This document shows, one piece after another, positions 16,326 to 23,725 of a stretch of 64,000 bases of DNA. The stretch is from Azospirillum baldaniorum (GTDB taxonomy: Bacteria > Pseudomonadota > Alphaproteobacteria > Azospirillales > Azospirillaceae). How positions within the stretch are numbered: position 1 is the first letter of the stretch; each line of letters opens with the position of its first letter. Position numbers and translations under genes: made by a program. The stretch spans positions 62,001-126,000 of the forward strand of contig NZ_CP022261.1 in assembly GCF_003119195.2 (NCBI RefSeq), read 5' to 3'. The notes under the pieces were generated by a model, which worked only from the letters and a program-made list of their open reading frames with translations, ran no database searches and was not told the DNA's origin.

Positions 16326-16356
16326 GCAGCTTCGACGCACCGTACCGGAGTTCGGC

Positions 16357-16911
16357 ATGTCCAAGCGCTTCAGCACCTCGTGGCCTGTTCTGGATGCTGC
16401 CTCGAAGCTGGTCACCGTTCTGTGCCTGATGGGGATGAGTACATTGTTTGGAGCCCTCCTCGCGATTGGCTTCCTCAGCTCCCATCACCTTCAGCAAACC
16501 GAGAAGGTCGTCGAGGGCATAAGCGAGATGACACGCAAACAGGCGGGAGCGGCGATGGCCACGGCCGTGGGTTACGCCCTGTCGCGCGGCGACGTCGCCG
16601 GCGCCGAGACGGCTCCGGACGGTGCGATCACGGTTCATCTGAACAATGGCGGGCCAATCGTGCTGGCCAACCCGTGGGGCGGCCCTCAACGCTTCGACGC
16701 GGCAACCGGCATTTGGTACCTTGAGGTTCCCGAACGCGCCTGTCCCTCACTGGTGAGCATGATGCCCCAGGGCATGCTCGCCGGTGTCGGAACGGGTGGC
16801 GATCTGGACGGCATCGGCACCATCTCTGCCCGGCCCGGCAGCATCGAGGAGACACTTGAGCGGTGCGCTGGAGCGCATGCCCTGGCCCTGCGATTTGCCG
16901 GTCCGGCGTGA
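16357..16911 (+). CDS. Type IV pilin-like protein (PilS-like)
   Basis: 184 residues from the ATG at 16357 (GGAG upstream). One N-terminal membrane helix (about 14-36, KLVTVLCLMGMSTLFGALLA) is followed by a helical stretch and a globular domain with GGPIVLANPWGG ... WYLEVPERACPSLVSMM. That combination, Asn-Pro-Trp/Phe-Gly-Gly followed by a Pro-x-x-Ala-Cys-x-x-Leu motif, is the pattern of the PilS major pilin of IncI thin pili. A second Cys near the end (LERCAG) could form the usual disulfide. No prepilin peptidase or assembly ATPase is in the window, and the cleavage site was not placed with confidence. Confidence 0.55.
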   Translation: MSKRFSTSWPVLDAASKLVTVLCLMGMSTLFGALLAIGFLSSHHLQQTEKVVEGISEMTRKQAGAAMATAVGYALSRGDVAGAETAPDGAITVHLNNGGPIVLANPWGGPQRFDAATGIWYLEVPERACPSLVSMMPQGMLAGVGTGGDLDGIGTISARPGSIEETLERCAGAHALALRFAGPA

Positions 16912-17310
16912 CCAGGGTGGGGCTTCGCATGCTCGGCGTCGAAGCGGTCAACGTGGTAGTATCCGAAGATCTGCGCGACGCGGATCGGACTGGTAGCATG
17001 CAACGGATAGCATCTGCCGTACCCGTGGGAAACTTACATGATTAACGGAACTGCAATGACGATGGCAGGGTTGCAGCGTAAGACCGGCAAGACGGCGGTA
17101 GGTGTGGCAGCACCCCCGCCGTCCTGCCTCTGCCTTAGTGACGCTTGCTCGGGTGATATTCAACTTTCAGGTGCAAAGCAAGTTGGATGCCGAGCGCAGC
17201 CCATTTGGCGATTACCTCGAAGCAGCCCGTAATACGCGGAATGTTAGGCATTATGCGGCCCTCGCTTGGTTAAGGAGGTGGCCCGGAATGACAAGCTGTT
17301 GTTTGTCACT

Positions 17311-17358
17311 CCGGGTCACGACCCAGCCGGGTCACGACCCAGCCGGGTCACGACCCAG
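17311..17358 (+). repeat. Three tandem copies of a 16-bp unit
   Basis: CCGGGTCACGACCCAG is repeated exactly three times (17311-17326, 17327-17342, 17343-17358), then breaks after CCGG. Each unit contains the inverted repeat GGGTC/GACCC, so each can fold or bind a dimer. Confidence 0.85.
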
Positions 17359-17628
17359 CCGGCTCATGTCCAGAACACCAGAGAGCTCGAACTGTACGCC
17401 ATGAATTCTGTGGTTTCTATGATAAAGCACGTCCCTTCCCTCAGCGACAGTGGAATAATAAAGAAATCTGCCGTAATAAAAATAGTACAAAGAGAGAGGT
17501 GTCCGCAATAAACTGCTTGTTTTTTGTTGATTAATAAATAGCCTTATCTGTCAAAGTGACGATTTATCTCGGAGTTATGGCGCTTTTTTTTGACAAATTC
17601 ATGTTGGAGTTCTTGCGTTTAGAAGCTC

Positions 17629-17847
17629 TTGATCAAGAAAAGGGAAGAGGGTTTGCCGTCCGAAACGAAGAAGGCCGGCAGCGATGAGAAGCCTTGCATG
17701 AGCAAGATGGACGACCTCCTGCTCAGTCGCCTCAAGGGCTTAGAAGATTCTTCAGCCAACCTGATCAAACCTTGCGTCCCGGTAGACGTAGGCAACGTCT
17801 CCGAGGTGAAGGCCGCCATCGCCAATGAAACGTGTCTTCGCCGCTGA
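17629..17847 (+). CDS. Doubtful short hypothetical protein
   Basis: 72 residues starting with TTG. The charged product (EEGLPSETKKAGSDEKPC, then MSKMDDLLLSRLKGLEDSS) has plausible composition and amphipathic helices. The ribosome site is weak, and it lies in the AT-richer stretch. An ATG at 17698 would give about 50 residues. It may be a decayed fragment. Confidence 0.25.
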   Translation: MIKKREEGLPSETKKAGSDEKPCMSKMDDLLLSRLKGLEDSSANLIKPCVPVDVGNVSEVKAAIANETCLRR

Positions 17848-17893
17848 TCTGCAAGGTCATAGCGACGGCACTGCTGGCCCGCCGCTGGCCGGC

Positions 17894-18283
17894 CTATGAA
17901 CCGGCCTGCCTATGAAGAAGGCGGACGGCGCCACCCAGGCGGTTGAACGCATCGGCGGCTGTCCAGGCAAGACTGATCACGCCGCCATCCGGCGAGGTCT
18001 CGATGTCGTCGGGTACGAACGGGGCACCTTCATCGATCGCCATGGCGCTGACGCGGACCGTGCCGGGATCGATCTCGATCAAGCGACCGCCAAGATCCAC
18101 CTCAGCCACGACACCGCACCGCGAGGGCCTGATGCGAAGAGCGCGAGCGGATCGGCCGAACCATTCGGCTTCTTCGGACGTGGCCAAGCCCTCGATCAGC
18201 ACGTCCATCCTCAACCATCCTTCGGCAAAGGTGAGGAGGGCCGTGTGTCGTTTTGGCCCCGGCGCGGCGGAAGGGCTGGTCAT
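17894..18283 (-). CDS. Hypothetical protein, second gene of a small operon
   Basis: 129 residues. The ATG at 18283 has CGGAGA upstream; an ATG at 18208 (MDVLIEGLATSEEAEWFG) is an alternative. No signal or membrane segment. The middle is beta-rich (VVAEVDLGGRLIEIDPGTVRVSAMAI), followed by SPDGGVISLAWTAADAFNRLGGAV. No family recognised. It follows the gene at 18311-18769 by 27 nt and would share promoter-like motif E. Confidence 0.5.
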   Translation of the reverse strand: MTSPSAAPGPKRHTALLTFAEGWLRMDVLIEGLATSEEAEWFGRSARALRIRPSRCGVVAEVDLGGRLIEIDPGTVRVSAMAIDEGAPFVPDDIETSPDGGVISLAWTAADAFNRLGGAVRLLHRQAGS

Positions 18284-18310
18284 GGGGACGCAGTCTCCGA
18301 ACCGGCAGAG

Positions 18311-18769
18311 CTATGCCGCCGCCGGCGCATGGCCTCCACCATGGGAGGAGTGTTTCAACGCGAAGATGGCGGTGGCGATGACCGCGGACCGTTCACCGAG
18401 CGGCAACAGCAGGACATGCTGAAGGCCATCGATCACGGTCTTGGAATAGGAAAGGGCTTGCCCTTCTTTGATGAGGTCGTCGAGGCCGTAAGCGCCGGAC
18501 GCGATGCCCTCGATCAGCGCGGCGATCCGACCGTTGTCCGCATCGCCGGCATCGCGGTCGCTTCGTTCCGCGGCCAGCAGCACGACGCCGGCGATGAAAT
18601 GCTCGGCCTTGATCCTCCAATGGGCCTCATCCACTCCGAGGGTGCGGCCGGACGCGTAGGCGCGGGCATGGGCGGCACGGGCCGCCGTCTCGACCGAAGG
18701 CGGAAGGCCGGTGAAGAAGCCGGCCGACACCGGTGAAGCCTGTCCGATCGGAAAGGTGGAGACGGTCAT
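18311..18769 (-). CDS. Hypothetical helical protein
   Basis: 152 residues from the ATG at 18769 (GGAG upstream; motif E ends 37 nt before it). Mostly helical: PPSVETAARAAHARAYASGR, EAHWRIKAEHFIAGVVLLAAER, NGRIAALIEGIASGAYGLDDLIKEGQAL. No membrane segment long enough to be certain. Function unknown. Confidence 0.55.
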   Translation of the reverse strand: MTVSTFPIGQASPVSAGFFTGLPPSVETAARAAHARAYASGRTLGVDEAHWRIKAEHFIAGVVLLAAERSDRDAGDADNGRIAALIEGIASGAYGLDDLIKEGQALSYSKTVIDGLQHVLLLPLGERSAVIATAIFALKHSSHGGGHAPAAA

Positions 18770-18805
18770 GAGGACAACTCCGCTGGTGGAAAACGCATGC
18801 CGACC

Positions 18806-18840
18806 AGCATGCCGCTCCTCATCCCGGCCATTCGAGCACC
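18806..18840 (-). promoter_or_regulatory. Promoter-like motif copy E
   Basis: On the minus strand GGTGCTCGAA, 16 nt, CGGCATGCT, ending 37 nt before the start at 18769. It lies over the 3' end of the gene at 18819-19418. The right half keeps the C.G.A.GCT skeleton of copies A-C. Confidence 0.6.
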
Positions 18841-19418
18841 GGCGTGGGCGCGTCTCCCCCGACCGGATCATGGTGCCCATGCCTCATGCTGCGCAGGAAC
18901 GACCGCCAGACGTCGTCGGGCACGATCTTCTCGCCGGTCCCCGAACACAGCAGGCACGCCTCCGGCGGCCGGTCCGGCTGGAACACGGGGTGACGCCCGG
19001 TCCCGTAGCAGCAGTCGCAGAGATCGATCCGCCCGACGATGCGCCGCTGCACGACCGAATCGTCCGGTCCGGCGAACCGGACGGGCAGGCTCTGGAGGAG
19101 ATGCTCCACGGCGCTGTCGAGGACGTCCTGGGCGGATCTGTGCCAGCCGAGATTGGCGATCCCGTAGAGCGCGTCCTCGCCGTTCATTCGCAGAACGACG
19201 TCGACGAGGTGGAGAGCCATCCCGCCCTCGCAAGCGGCCGGCGGTGGCGGCGGAAGCGCCCGAGGACCGTGGGTCAGTCGGACGATCCGGCTGTCAGGCG
19301 AGGTGCCGATCTCCAGTCCGGGATGGCTGCGCAAAACCGTTTCCGTCACCTGAGCGGCCAACTGAAGGAAGGCGGGCGGCAAGGTGCTGCGTTCCCGACT
19401 GCGGATTCCGTTCTCCAT
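18819..19418 (-). CDS. Hypothetical protein with DnaJ-type zinc motif
   Basis: 199 residues. The start at 19418 lies 3 nt after the ardC stop, so it is co-transcribed with ardC. The N-terminal two thirds are mixed alpha/beta (LQLAAQVTETVLRSHPGLEIG; ALHLVDVVLRMNGEDALYGIANL). The C-terminal third has CDCCYGTG ... CLLCSGTGE, two CxxCxGxG units as in the DnaJ zinc finger, likely to bind one or two zinc ions. No J-domain is present. Partner of ArdC or general RNA/protein binding are possibilities only. Confidence 0.6.
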   Translation of the reverse strand: MENGIRSRERSTLPPAFLQLAAQVTETVLRSHPGLEIGTSPDSRIVRLTHGPRALPPPPPAACEGGMALHLVDVVLRMNGEDALYGIANLGWHRSAQDVLDSAVEHLLQSLPVRFAGPDDSVVQRRIVGRIDLCDCCYGTGRHPVFQPDRPPEACLLCSGTGEKIVPDDVWRSFLRSMRHGHHDPVGGDAPTPVLEWPG

Positions 19419-19421
19419 CCG

Positions 19422-20432
19422 TCACGCTCCCGCGGTGGCCAAAGGCCGATGGCCGCCGCCGCCGGCACGGCGGAGGATGTAGGCGCAGGCGTTTTCCGCC
19501 TGCCCCACCGCCCAGAAGAAGCTCTTCCGTTTGCCGCGGGTCCCGAGATGCTGCATCCAGCTCGCGATGTAGGCCGTGTTGTGGGAAAGAAGTTGGGCCG
19601 GCAGGCCGAATTGTGCGCAGAGGAAGGCCGCGCCGATCTCCGCCACCAGCTCCTCCTTCGGGCGGTTGTTGCCCTTGCCGTAGTTGAGCAGCGTGTCGCG
19701 GCGAAGGCGGGATGCCGACCCGGTGGCGTGCGTGCATTCATGGGCGAAAGTCAGCACGTAATATTCGTAGCCGCTCAGCCCGCCGCGCGGTTGGAAGGCG
19801 GCCTTCGGCGGCATGTTGACCCGGTCGGTCGCCGGGTTCCAGAACGCCCGGACTCCCCCCTCGATGAGGGCGGGGCCGCCGACGGGATCGTCCGGCAGAG
19901 GCCGCCAGGACAGCAGCGCATCCTCCAGCTTCAGGGCGGCTTGTGTTGGTGACGGCACCGCCGGCGGCGCGATCGGCACATTGTCGACCTGGTGAACGTT
20001 GAACCACCGCTGGCGTTCGAAGCCGATCATCGGACGGAGCTGGCCGCCCAGGGCATCCCCACCGATGGGACCAAGCTTTTTGGCGATGCCCGGCGTCTCA
20101 CGGGTCCAGGCCGCCGCCGGAGCCTCCTCATCGAAGATCGGGACCAGGATGAGGGTGCCGGTTTCGCCGGTCCGGATGGCGCCGCCGTTCCGCTCCCATG
20201 CCTCCGGGGACGCCCAGAGGTGAGCCGTGTAGCCGTTCCGTCGCGCAGCCGCCCACAGAGCGAGCGTGTTCTGTCCCTTGAAGGGGCGGCCGGAGAACGC
20301 GTTGGTCGGGCGGGCGGAAAAGCCGGCCCAAGGCATGACCCACTCCCCGGCGGCGTTGCGCTCGACAGCGCCGAGAATGTCCTCCGCGATTGCGGTGTGT
20401 GCCTCCTCCTCGGTGAGAAGTCCGTCGGTCAT
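19422..20432 (-). CDS. ardC: ArdC-family antirestriction protein
   Basis: 336 residues from the ATG at 20432 (GGAG upstream, motif I 37 nt before). The N-terminal ssDNA-binding domain (DUF1738 type) shows WVMPWAGFSARPTNAFSGRP ... FKGQNTLALWAAARRNGY ... WASPEAWERNGG. The metallopeptidase-like domain follows, with the HExxH-type motif HECTH at about residue 231 and GKGNNRPKEELVAEIGAAFL. ArdC proteins coat incoming single-stranded plasmid DNA and protect it from host restriction during conjugation. Length and both domains are complete. Confidence 0.9.
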   Translation of the reverse strand: MTDGLLTEEEAHTAIAEDILGAVERNAAGEWVMPWAGFSARPTNAFSGRPFKGQNTLALWAAARRNGYTAHLWASPEAWERNGGAIRTGETGTLILVPIFDEEAPAAAWTRETPGIAKKLGPIGGDALGGQLRPMIGFERQRWFNVHQVDNVPIAPPAVPSPTQAALKLEDALLSWRPLPDDPVGGPALIEGGVRAFWNPATDRVNMPPKAAFQPRGGLSGYEYYVLTFAHECTHATGSASRLRRDTLLNYGKGNNRPKEELVAEIGAAFLCAQFGLPAQLLSHNTAYIASWMQHLGTRGKRKSFFWAVGQAENACAYILRRAGGGGHRPLATAGA

Positions 20433-20468
20433 GCCCTGTGAGTCTCCGTCGTGCGTGTGCTCCACACG

Positions 20469-20503
20469 ACGGTACCGGGTGGTAAGCCGTCAATTCGAGC
20501 CTC
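20469..20503 (-). promoter_or_regulatory. Promoter-like motif copy I, upstream of ardC
   Basis: On the minus strand GAGGCTCGAA, 16 nt, CGGTACCGT, ending 37 nt before the ardC start. The left half differs at two bases from the common form. The right half matches copy G (TCGTACCGT). Confidence 0.5.
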
Positions 20504-20561
20504 CACGAACGGCCGGCCCAGGTAGCGGCATCGGGTCGAGGTCGCCGACGGCGTTCATGGG

Positions 20562-20596
20562 CGTGCTCGACCGGCCGGCCGGGCCATCGGCATGAT
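20562..20596 (+). promoter_or_regulatory. Promoter-like motif copy F
   Basis: CGTGCTCGAC, 16 nt, CGGCATGAT, ending 63 nt before the ATPase gene at 20659. It lies close to copy I on the other strand, so ardC and the ATPase would be divergently expressed from adjacent copies. Confidence 0.5.
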
Positions 20597-20658
20597 CGGG
20601 GTGAGGGGGCGCTGCCGTTTCGGCGTCCCGCGTCCAATGGCCAGGAGATCCCCGCAGG

Positions 20659-21474
20659 ATGACGCTGCATTCTTCCGGCGCCGCAGCCGAGCCGCCGTGC
20701 ATGGGTGACCTTGCGGATTGCCGCTCCAGTCTCGATCTCGCCGCCGAGATCATCCGCCTGGGCGATCTGATCGGCGCCGGGGCGGCGACGTCGATGGACC
20801 GGTTGGCGTTCGGCGATCTCGGCCGTCAGTTCAGCGATATCCGGCATTCGCCGAAGGAATGGCGCAAACTTCGGACCGACGAGGAAGCCGTGTCGCTGTT
20901 CGGGCGTGCCGAACGGCTGCTGGCGCTCCACGATCCCGCCTCCCTCCCCCAGCGGCCCCTGCCGGACAAACTGTCCGAGAGCCGCTGGCGGACGGTGCCT
21001 GCGGTTGAGCCCTGGTTCGAGAGCCGTCGGTGGCTTCACGGCTCTGCTCGTTGTCTCTTCCTCGGTCCGGCCGGCAGCGGAAAGAGCACCTGCGCGCGCG
21101 CCCTGGCCCACCGCCATGGCCTGCCTGTGGTGGAACTGGGGCCGTCTCAGGTGCGGACGCTCCGCGACCAGGATCTCCGGACGTTCATCGACCGCGCCGA
21201 ACGGATCGGCGCATTGCTTCTGGTGGAGGCGGCCGATTTTCTGCTGCTTCGGCCGGATTATCCGGCCGGCTACGGGGATCTGCTCAGATCCGCTGCTTTG
21301 ACCAACGAGGTGGAGCGCTTTGCCGGACCCGTCATCATGACGGCCCGGAGACCGGAGAGCATCGACCCTGCGGCGATAGCGTCCCCGATCCATCGGGTTG
21401 CGTTCCACGCCTTGGCCCAACACCTCGTGGTGGTGCCCGGGCATGCCGATGGGGCACCGACGCACGGTCCCTGA
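20659..21474 (+). CDS. P-loop ATPase of unknown role
   Basis: 271 residues from the ATG at 20659; M15 is an alternative start. The first 125 residues are helical. A P-loop NTPase fold follows, with Walker A LGPAGSGKST at about 137-146. The Walker B position reads GALLLVEAADFLLL: the acidic pair usual in AAA proteins is reduced to a single Glu. The strand VIMTARRPESIDP could be sensor 1. The layout recalls DnaA/Hda-like or RuvB-like AAA proteins. It is the first gene after divergent ardC and has no close partner downstream. Substrate unknown. Confidence 0.6.
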   Translation: MTLHSSGAAAEPPCMGDLADCRSSLDLAAEIIRLGDLIGAGAATSMDRLAFGDLGRQFSDIRHSPKEWRKLRTDEEAVSLFGRAERLLALHDPASLPQRPLPDKLSESRWRTVPAVEPWFESRRWLHGSARCLFLGPAGSGKSTCARALAHRHGLPVVELGPSQVRTLRDQDLRTFIDRAERIGALLLVEAADFLLLRPDYPAGYGDLLRSAALTNEVERFAGPVIMTARRPESIDPAAIASPIHRVAFHALAQHLVVVPGHADGAPTHGP

Positions 21475-22250
21475 CGGACCATCGGCCACGCATGCTCCGA
21501 CAGGCCGACGGTGCCTTCGGTGCCGCCGGCCTGCCTCCGCCTTCAATGCCCCCGCCTCCGGTGCCCGAAGGGTGCCGGAGGCGGGGATGGTTCCCCCGGC
21601 GCGGCGCTCGAAGGGTGCTGCAAGGGGGGTGGTGAATGCGTCTGCTGGTGCGCCGGCGTCGCACGCCCGTCCCGACGTTCATCCTTCCTGCCGGCACCCT
21701 CCCGGGCACCGGCAGCGCATGATCGGCGGCGCGCGTTCCTGTCGGCGATACCGGCCATGGCGACGCATGCCGCTCCTCAGTCGTTTCACGCACCGCCGTC
21801 ACCCGTTGGGCGTCGGCGGCGCATGCCTTGCCTGCTTGGTGACAGCGGCCCGCACCGTTCCTGGGTGCCCAGAAGGTGCCCAGGAATGCCCGCAGGCGCC
21901 CGAAGGGTGCCGAGGGCGTCCGGATTTCCTATGGCGCGTCCTGCCGGTGTTCCGAAGGCCGCCGGCAGGACGCTGCGTTCGGTGCCGCAAGCATTTGGCG
22001 TTCCCTTTCAGCTTGCTGGCACCCTCCGGGCACCGGCAGCGCAGGTTTGAGGCCCAACCATAGCCGCAGTCGCCTCCGGTGCCCGAAGGGTGCCGGAGGC
22101 GGTGGTGCCCCAGGTCGGTGCCCGAAGGGTGCCGGCAGGGTGCCGACGTCGCTTTTCCGGTTGCCGCCCGTCGGGCCCCGGCAACGCGGAGTCGGCCTCT
22201 GATCATAAGCCACGTCACGGTCCTTGTCCGTCCATCCGCCGGCATTCGTT
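21475..22250. repeat. Non-coding tract of GGTGCCCGAAGGGTGCC-type hairpin repeats
   Basis: At least six hairpins share a core near GTGCCCGAAGGGTGC with stems of different outer sequence: 21551-21585 (CCCGCCTCCGG/CCGGAGGCGGG), about 21688-21714, 21858-21886 (TTCCTGGG/CCCAGGAA), about 21957-21985, about 22014-22040, and 22071-22101 (CGCCTCCGG/CCGGAGGCG). Single-arm copies lie at about 21893-21910 and 22115-22150. All six frames give low-complexity Arg/Pro products without a plausible gene. It looks like a dispersed palindromic element that has multiplied here. Confidence 0.65.
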
Positions 22251-22629
22251 GAGGCCTCATGTATTCGCCATTCTCCCCCCCCAAAGAAACGGCCGAACCG
22301 CCGGGCCACTGTGAAACGGTCAGCATGATATGTCGATACATCGTGACGGAAGGATATGCGCCGTCATGTCATGATGATGATCGGCAGAGTAATAGAATAC
22401 CTCATGTAATGTCCTGTCATGCCGCATGTGAATATCATCATTGAGCAAAGACAATGGCCGCTTATTTAAAATATAAGCGAATAATTTGTTTGGGGAGTGC
22501 GAAAAAAGTTCTTGCAATGGCGGGGGGCGCGGCGCATCGTTGATGTCAGACAGGCTGCCCGGCGTCGTGCAACAGGATGCACCGGGACAGCCAGCCGCCA
22601 CTCATCCGCTCAAATTGAAAGGATTGACC
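22251..22629. other. AT-richer intergenic region with a hairpin
   Basis: No gene seen. It is much less GC-rich than its surroundings and rich in CATGTCATGA-like words (22360-22430). A perfect hairpin CGCTTAT/ATAAGCG lies at 22459-22479. It precedes the small exported protein at 22630 and could carry its promoter. Confidence 0.45.
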
Positions 22630-22806
22630 ATGAAGTCGATTGCCGTTCTGGCCGCCGTCGCCGCCATCACCTTCGCCGCCAACGCCGTTCAATCCGGCTA
22701 CACCGATCTGCGCGTCCGGATCGCCGCCGCCGAGGCGAATTCGTCCGCCGGGTCCATCGCTCAGGATGGCGCCGCTCCCGTCCGCGTCCTGGCCAGCCTG
22801 CGGTGA
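22630..22806 (+). CDS. Small exported peptide
   Basis: 58 residues from the ATG at 22630, with AAAGGA a few bases upstream. It opens with a signal-like segment (MKSIAVLAAVAAITFAANAV) and then a short Ala/Ser-rich mature part (SGYTDLRVRIAAAEANSSAG). It could be an exported peptide or a small membrane-anchored protein. No family recognised; no close neighbours. Confidence 0.5.
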   Translation: MKSIAVLAAVAAITFAANAVQSGYTDLRVRIAAAEANSSAGSIAQDGAAPVRVLASLR

Positions 22807-23519
22807 TTCAATGCCATGGCGTCGATCGAGAGGGGCTTGGCGGTGGCGCGTTCAGGTGCCACCGCTATGAGGTGCAGGGACCAAGTGGGGGACGTGGCGC
22901 GCGACTCCTGGTCGGAGCGGTCCCCCAGCGCCCACGCTCCCACGAGGGTTTCTAACCCTTCGATTGCGTTGATTCGGTTGCGCTGGTTCGAGTCTTTGAA
23001 ATGTCCGGCCGATTCGAGGAAAAAGAGCATGATCAGTCGGCGAGCCCGCGATGGAAAACAATGCTTTTGCGCGAGCGGACGGCGTTGTCGAGTGGGGGAC
23101 AGGCTGCGCTTTCCGCTTGAACTGGGAAACCGATCATGCGGATTCCAGACGGTGATGGCGGAATAGACTCTTACGCTTGCGCTGTGTGGGGACTCCAGTC
23201 CATAGTTGCATTCGGGTGATGACCGTCACCAGAAGCTGCAAGAGTTGGAGAACCCAAATGACTGTGTAGTCGCACTCTCCTCCGAGCAACCCATTCAGAA
23301 GCTATCGAGGGTTTTCCGGCAGTTCGGAAACTTCGTCGTTTCACGCGGTGCTGACATTCGCCCGCCACGGCTCTGCTCGTCGATCGCAAACTCCCCTTTG
23401 ATTACGGTCGCGCCTCCAGCGCGTCTGCATGACGATTCATGCGCGCGTCTTCAGCAGGCCCGATCACGCCATCGGACAGGACATGCCAACGGCCAATCGA
23501 ACGCGCACGAGAAACGACT
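22807..23519. other. No recognisable gene
   Basis: Short open frames occur on both strands, but their products have poor composition and no good ribosome sites. No repeats of note. It may hold decayed coding sequence. Confidence 0.4.
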
Positions 23520-23725
23520 AAGCCCAAGCCCCCCTTCCGGAGAGCCTGGGCTTGGACGAGCCGACATGAACACATGACCGGCAGCAGTGTCAGGTAATCA
23601 GCCCCTAGACACTGCACCAGCCATTTGTGCCCGTCAACTGGAATTTCACGGTTCCGGTAACGCTGCCTCTGTGCCCGAGCGCTCCACCGATCGCGGGACA
23701 AGGTCCCGCCACGGGAGAGATGTGC
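23520..23725 (-). ncRNA. Structured repC leader; candidate antisense RNA (ctRNA) region
   Basis: Three hairpins precede repC: AAGCCCA/TGGGCTT (23520-23526 with 23547-23553), GCAGTGTC/GACACTGC (23584-23591 with 23608-23615) and GCGGGAC/GTCCCGC (23693-23709). The last ends just before the GGGAG ribosome site of repC. Read on the minus strand, the first hairpin is followed by a T-containing stretch and could end an antisense transcript. In repABC-type plasmids a small antisense RNA made here folds the repC leader and limits RepC synthesis. The RNA itself is inferred. Confidence 0.4.

Larger units (their letters stand above)
16912..17893. other. Gene-poor, AT-richer stretch
   Basis: No well-supported gene. 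From about 17,360 to 17,640 the base composition drops well below the surroundings, with AT-rich runs and a T8 tract. It contains the 16-bp tandem repeat at 17311-17358 and one doubtful short reading frame at 17629. The composition suggests foreign or decayed sequence. Confidence 0.5.

Noticed and set aside
17266..17511. An 81-codon frame across the 16-bp tandem repeat
   Set aside because: Part of the product is a translation of the tandem repeat, and there is no good start. It is treated as non-coding.
21398..22063. Open frames across the hairpin tract
   Set aside because: The frames are made of the hairpin repeats themselves and encode Arg/Pro-rich text with no start signal. The repeats keep stem pairing, not reading frame.
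23206..23577. A 123-codon plus-strand frame before repC
   Set aside because: Non-ATG-like context, poor composition, and its end runs through a hairpin of the repC leader.
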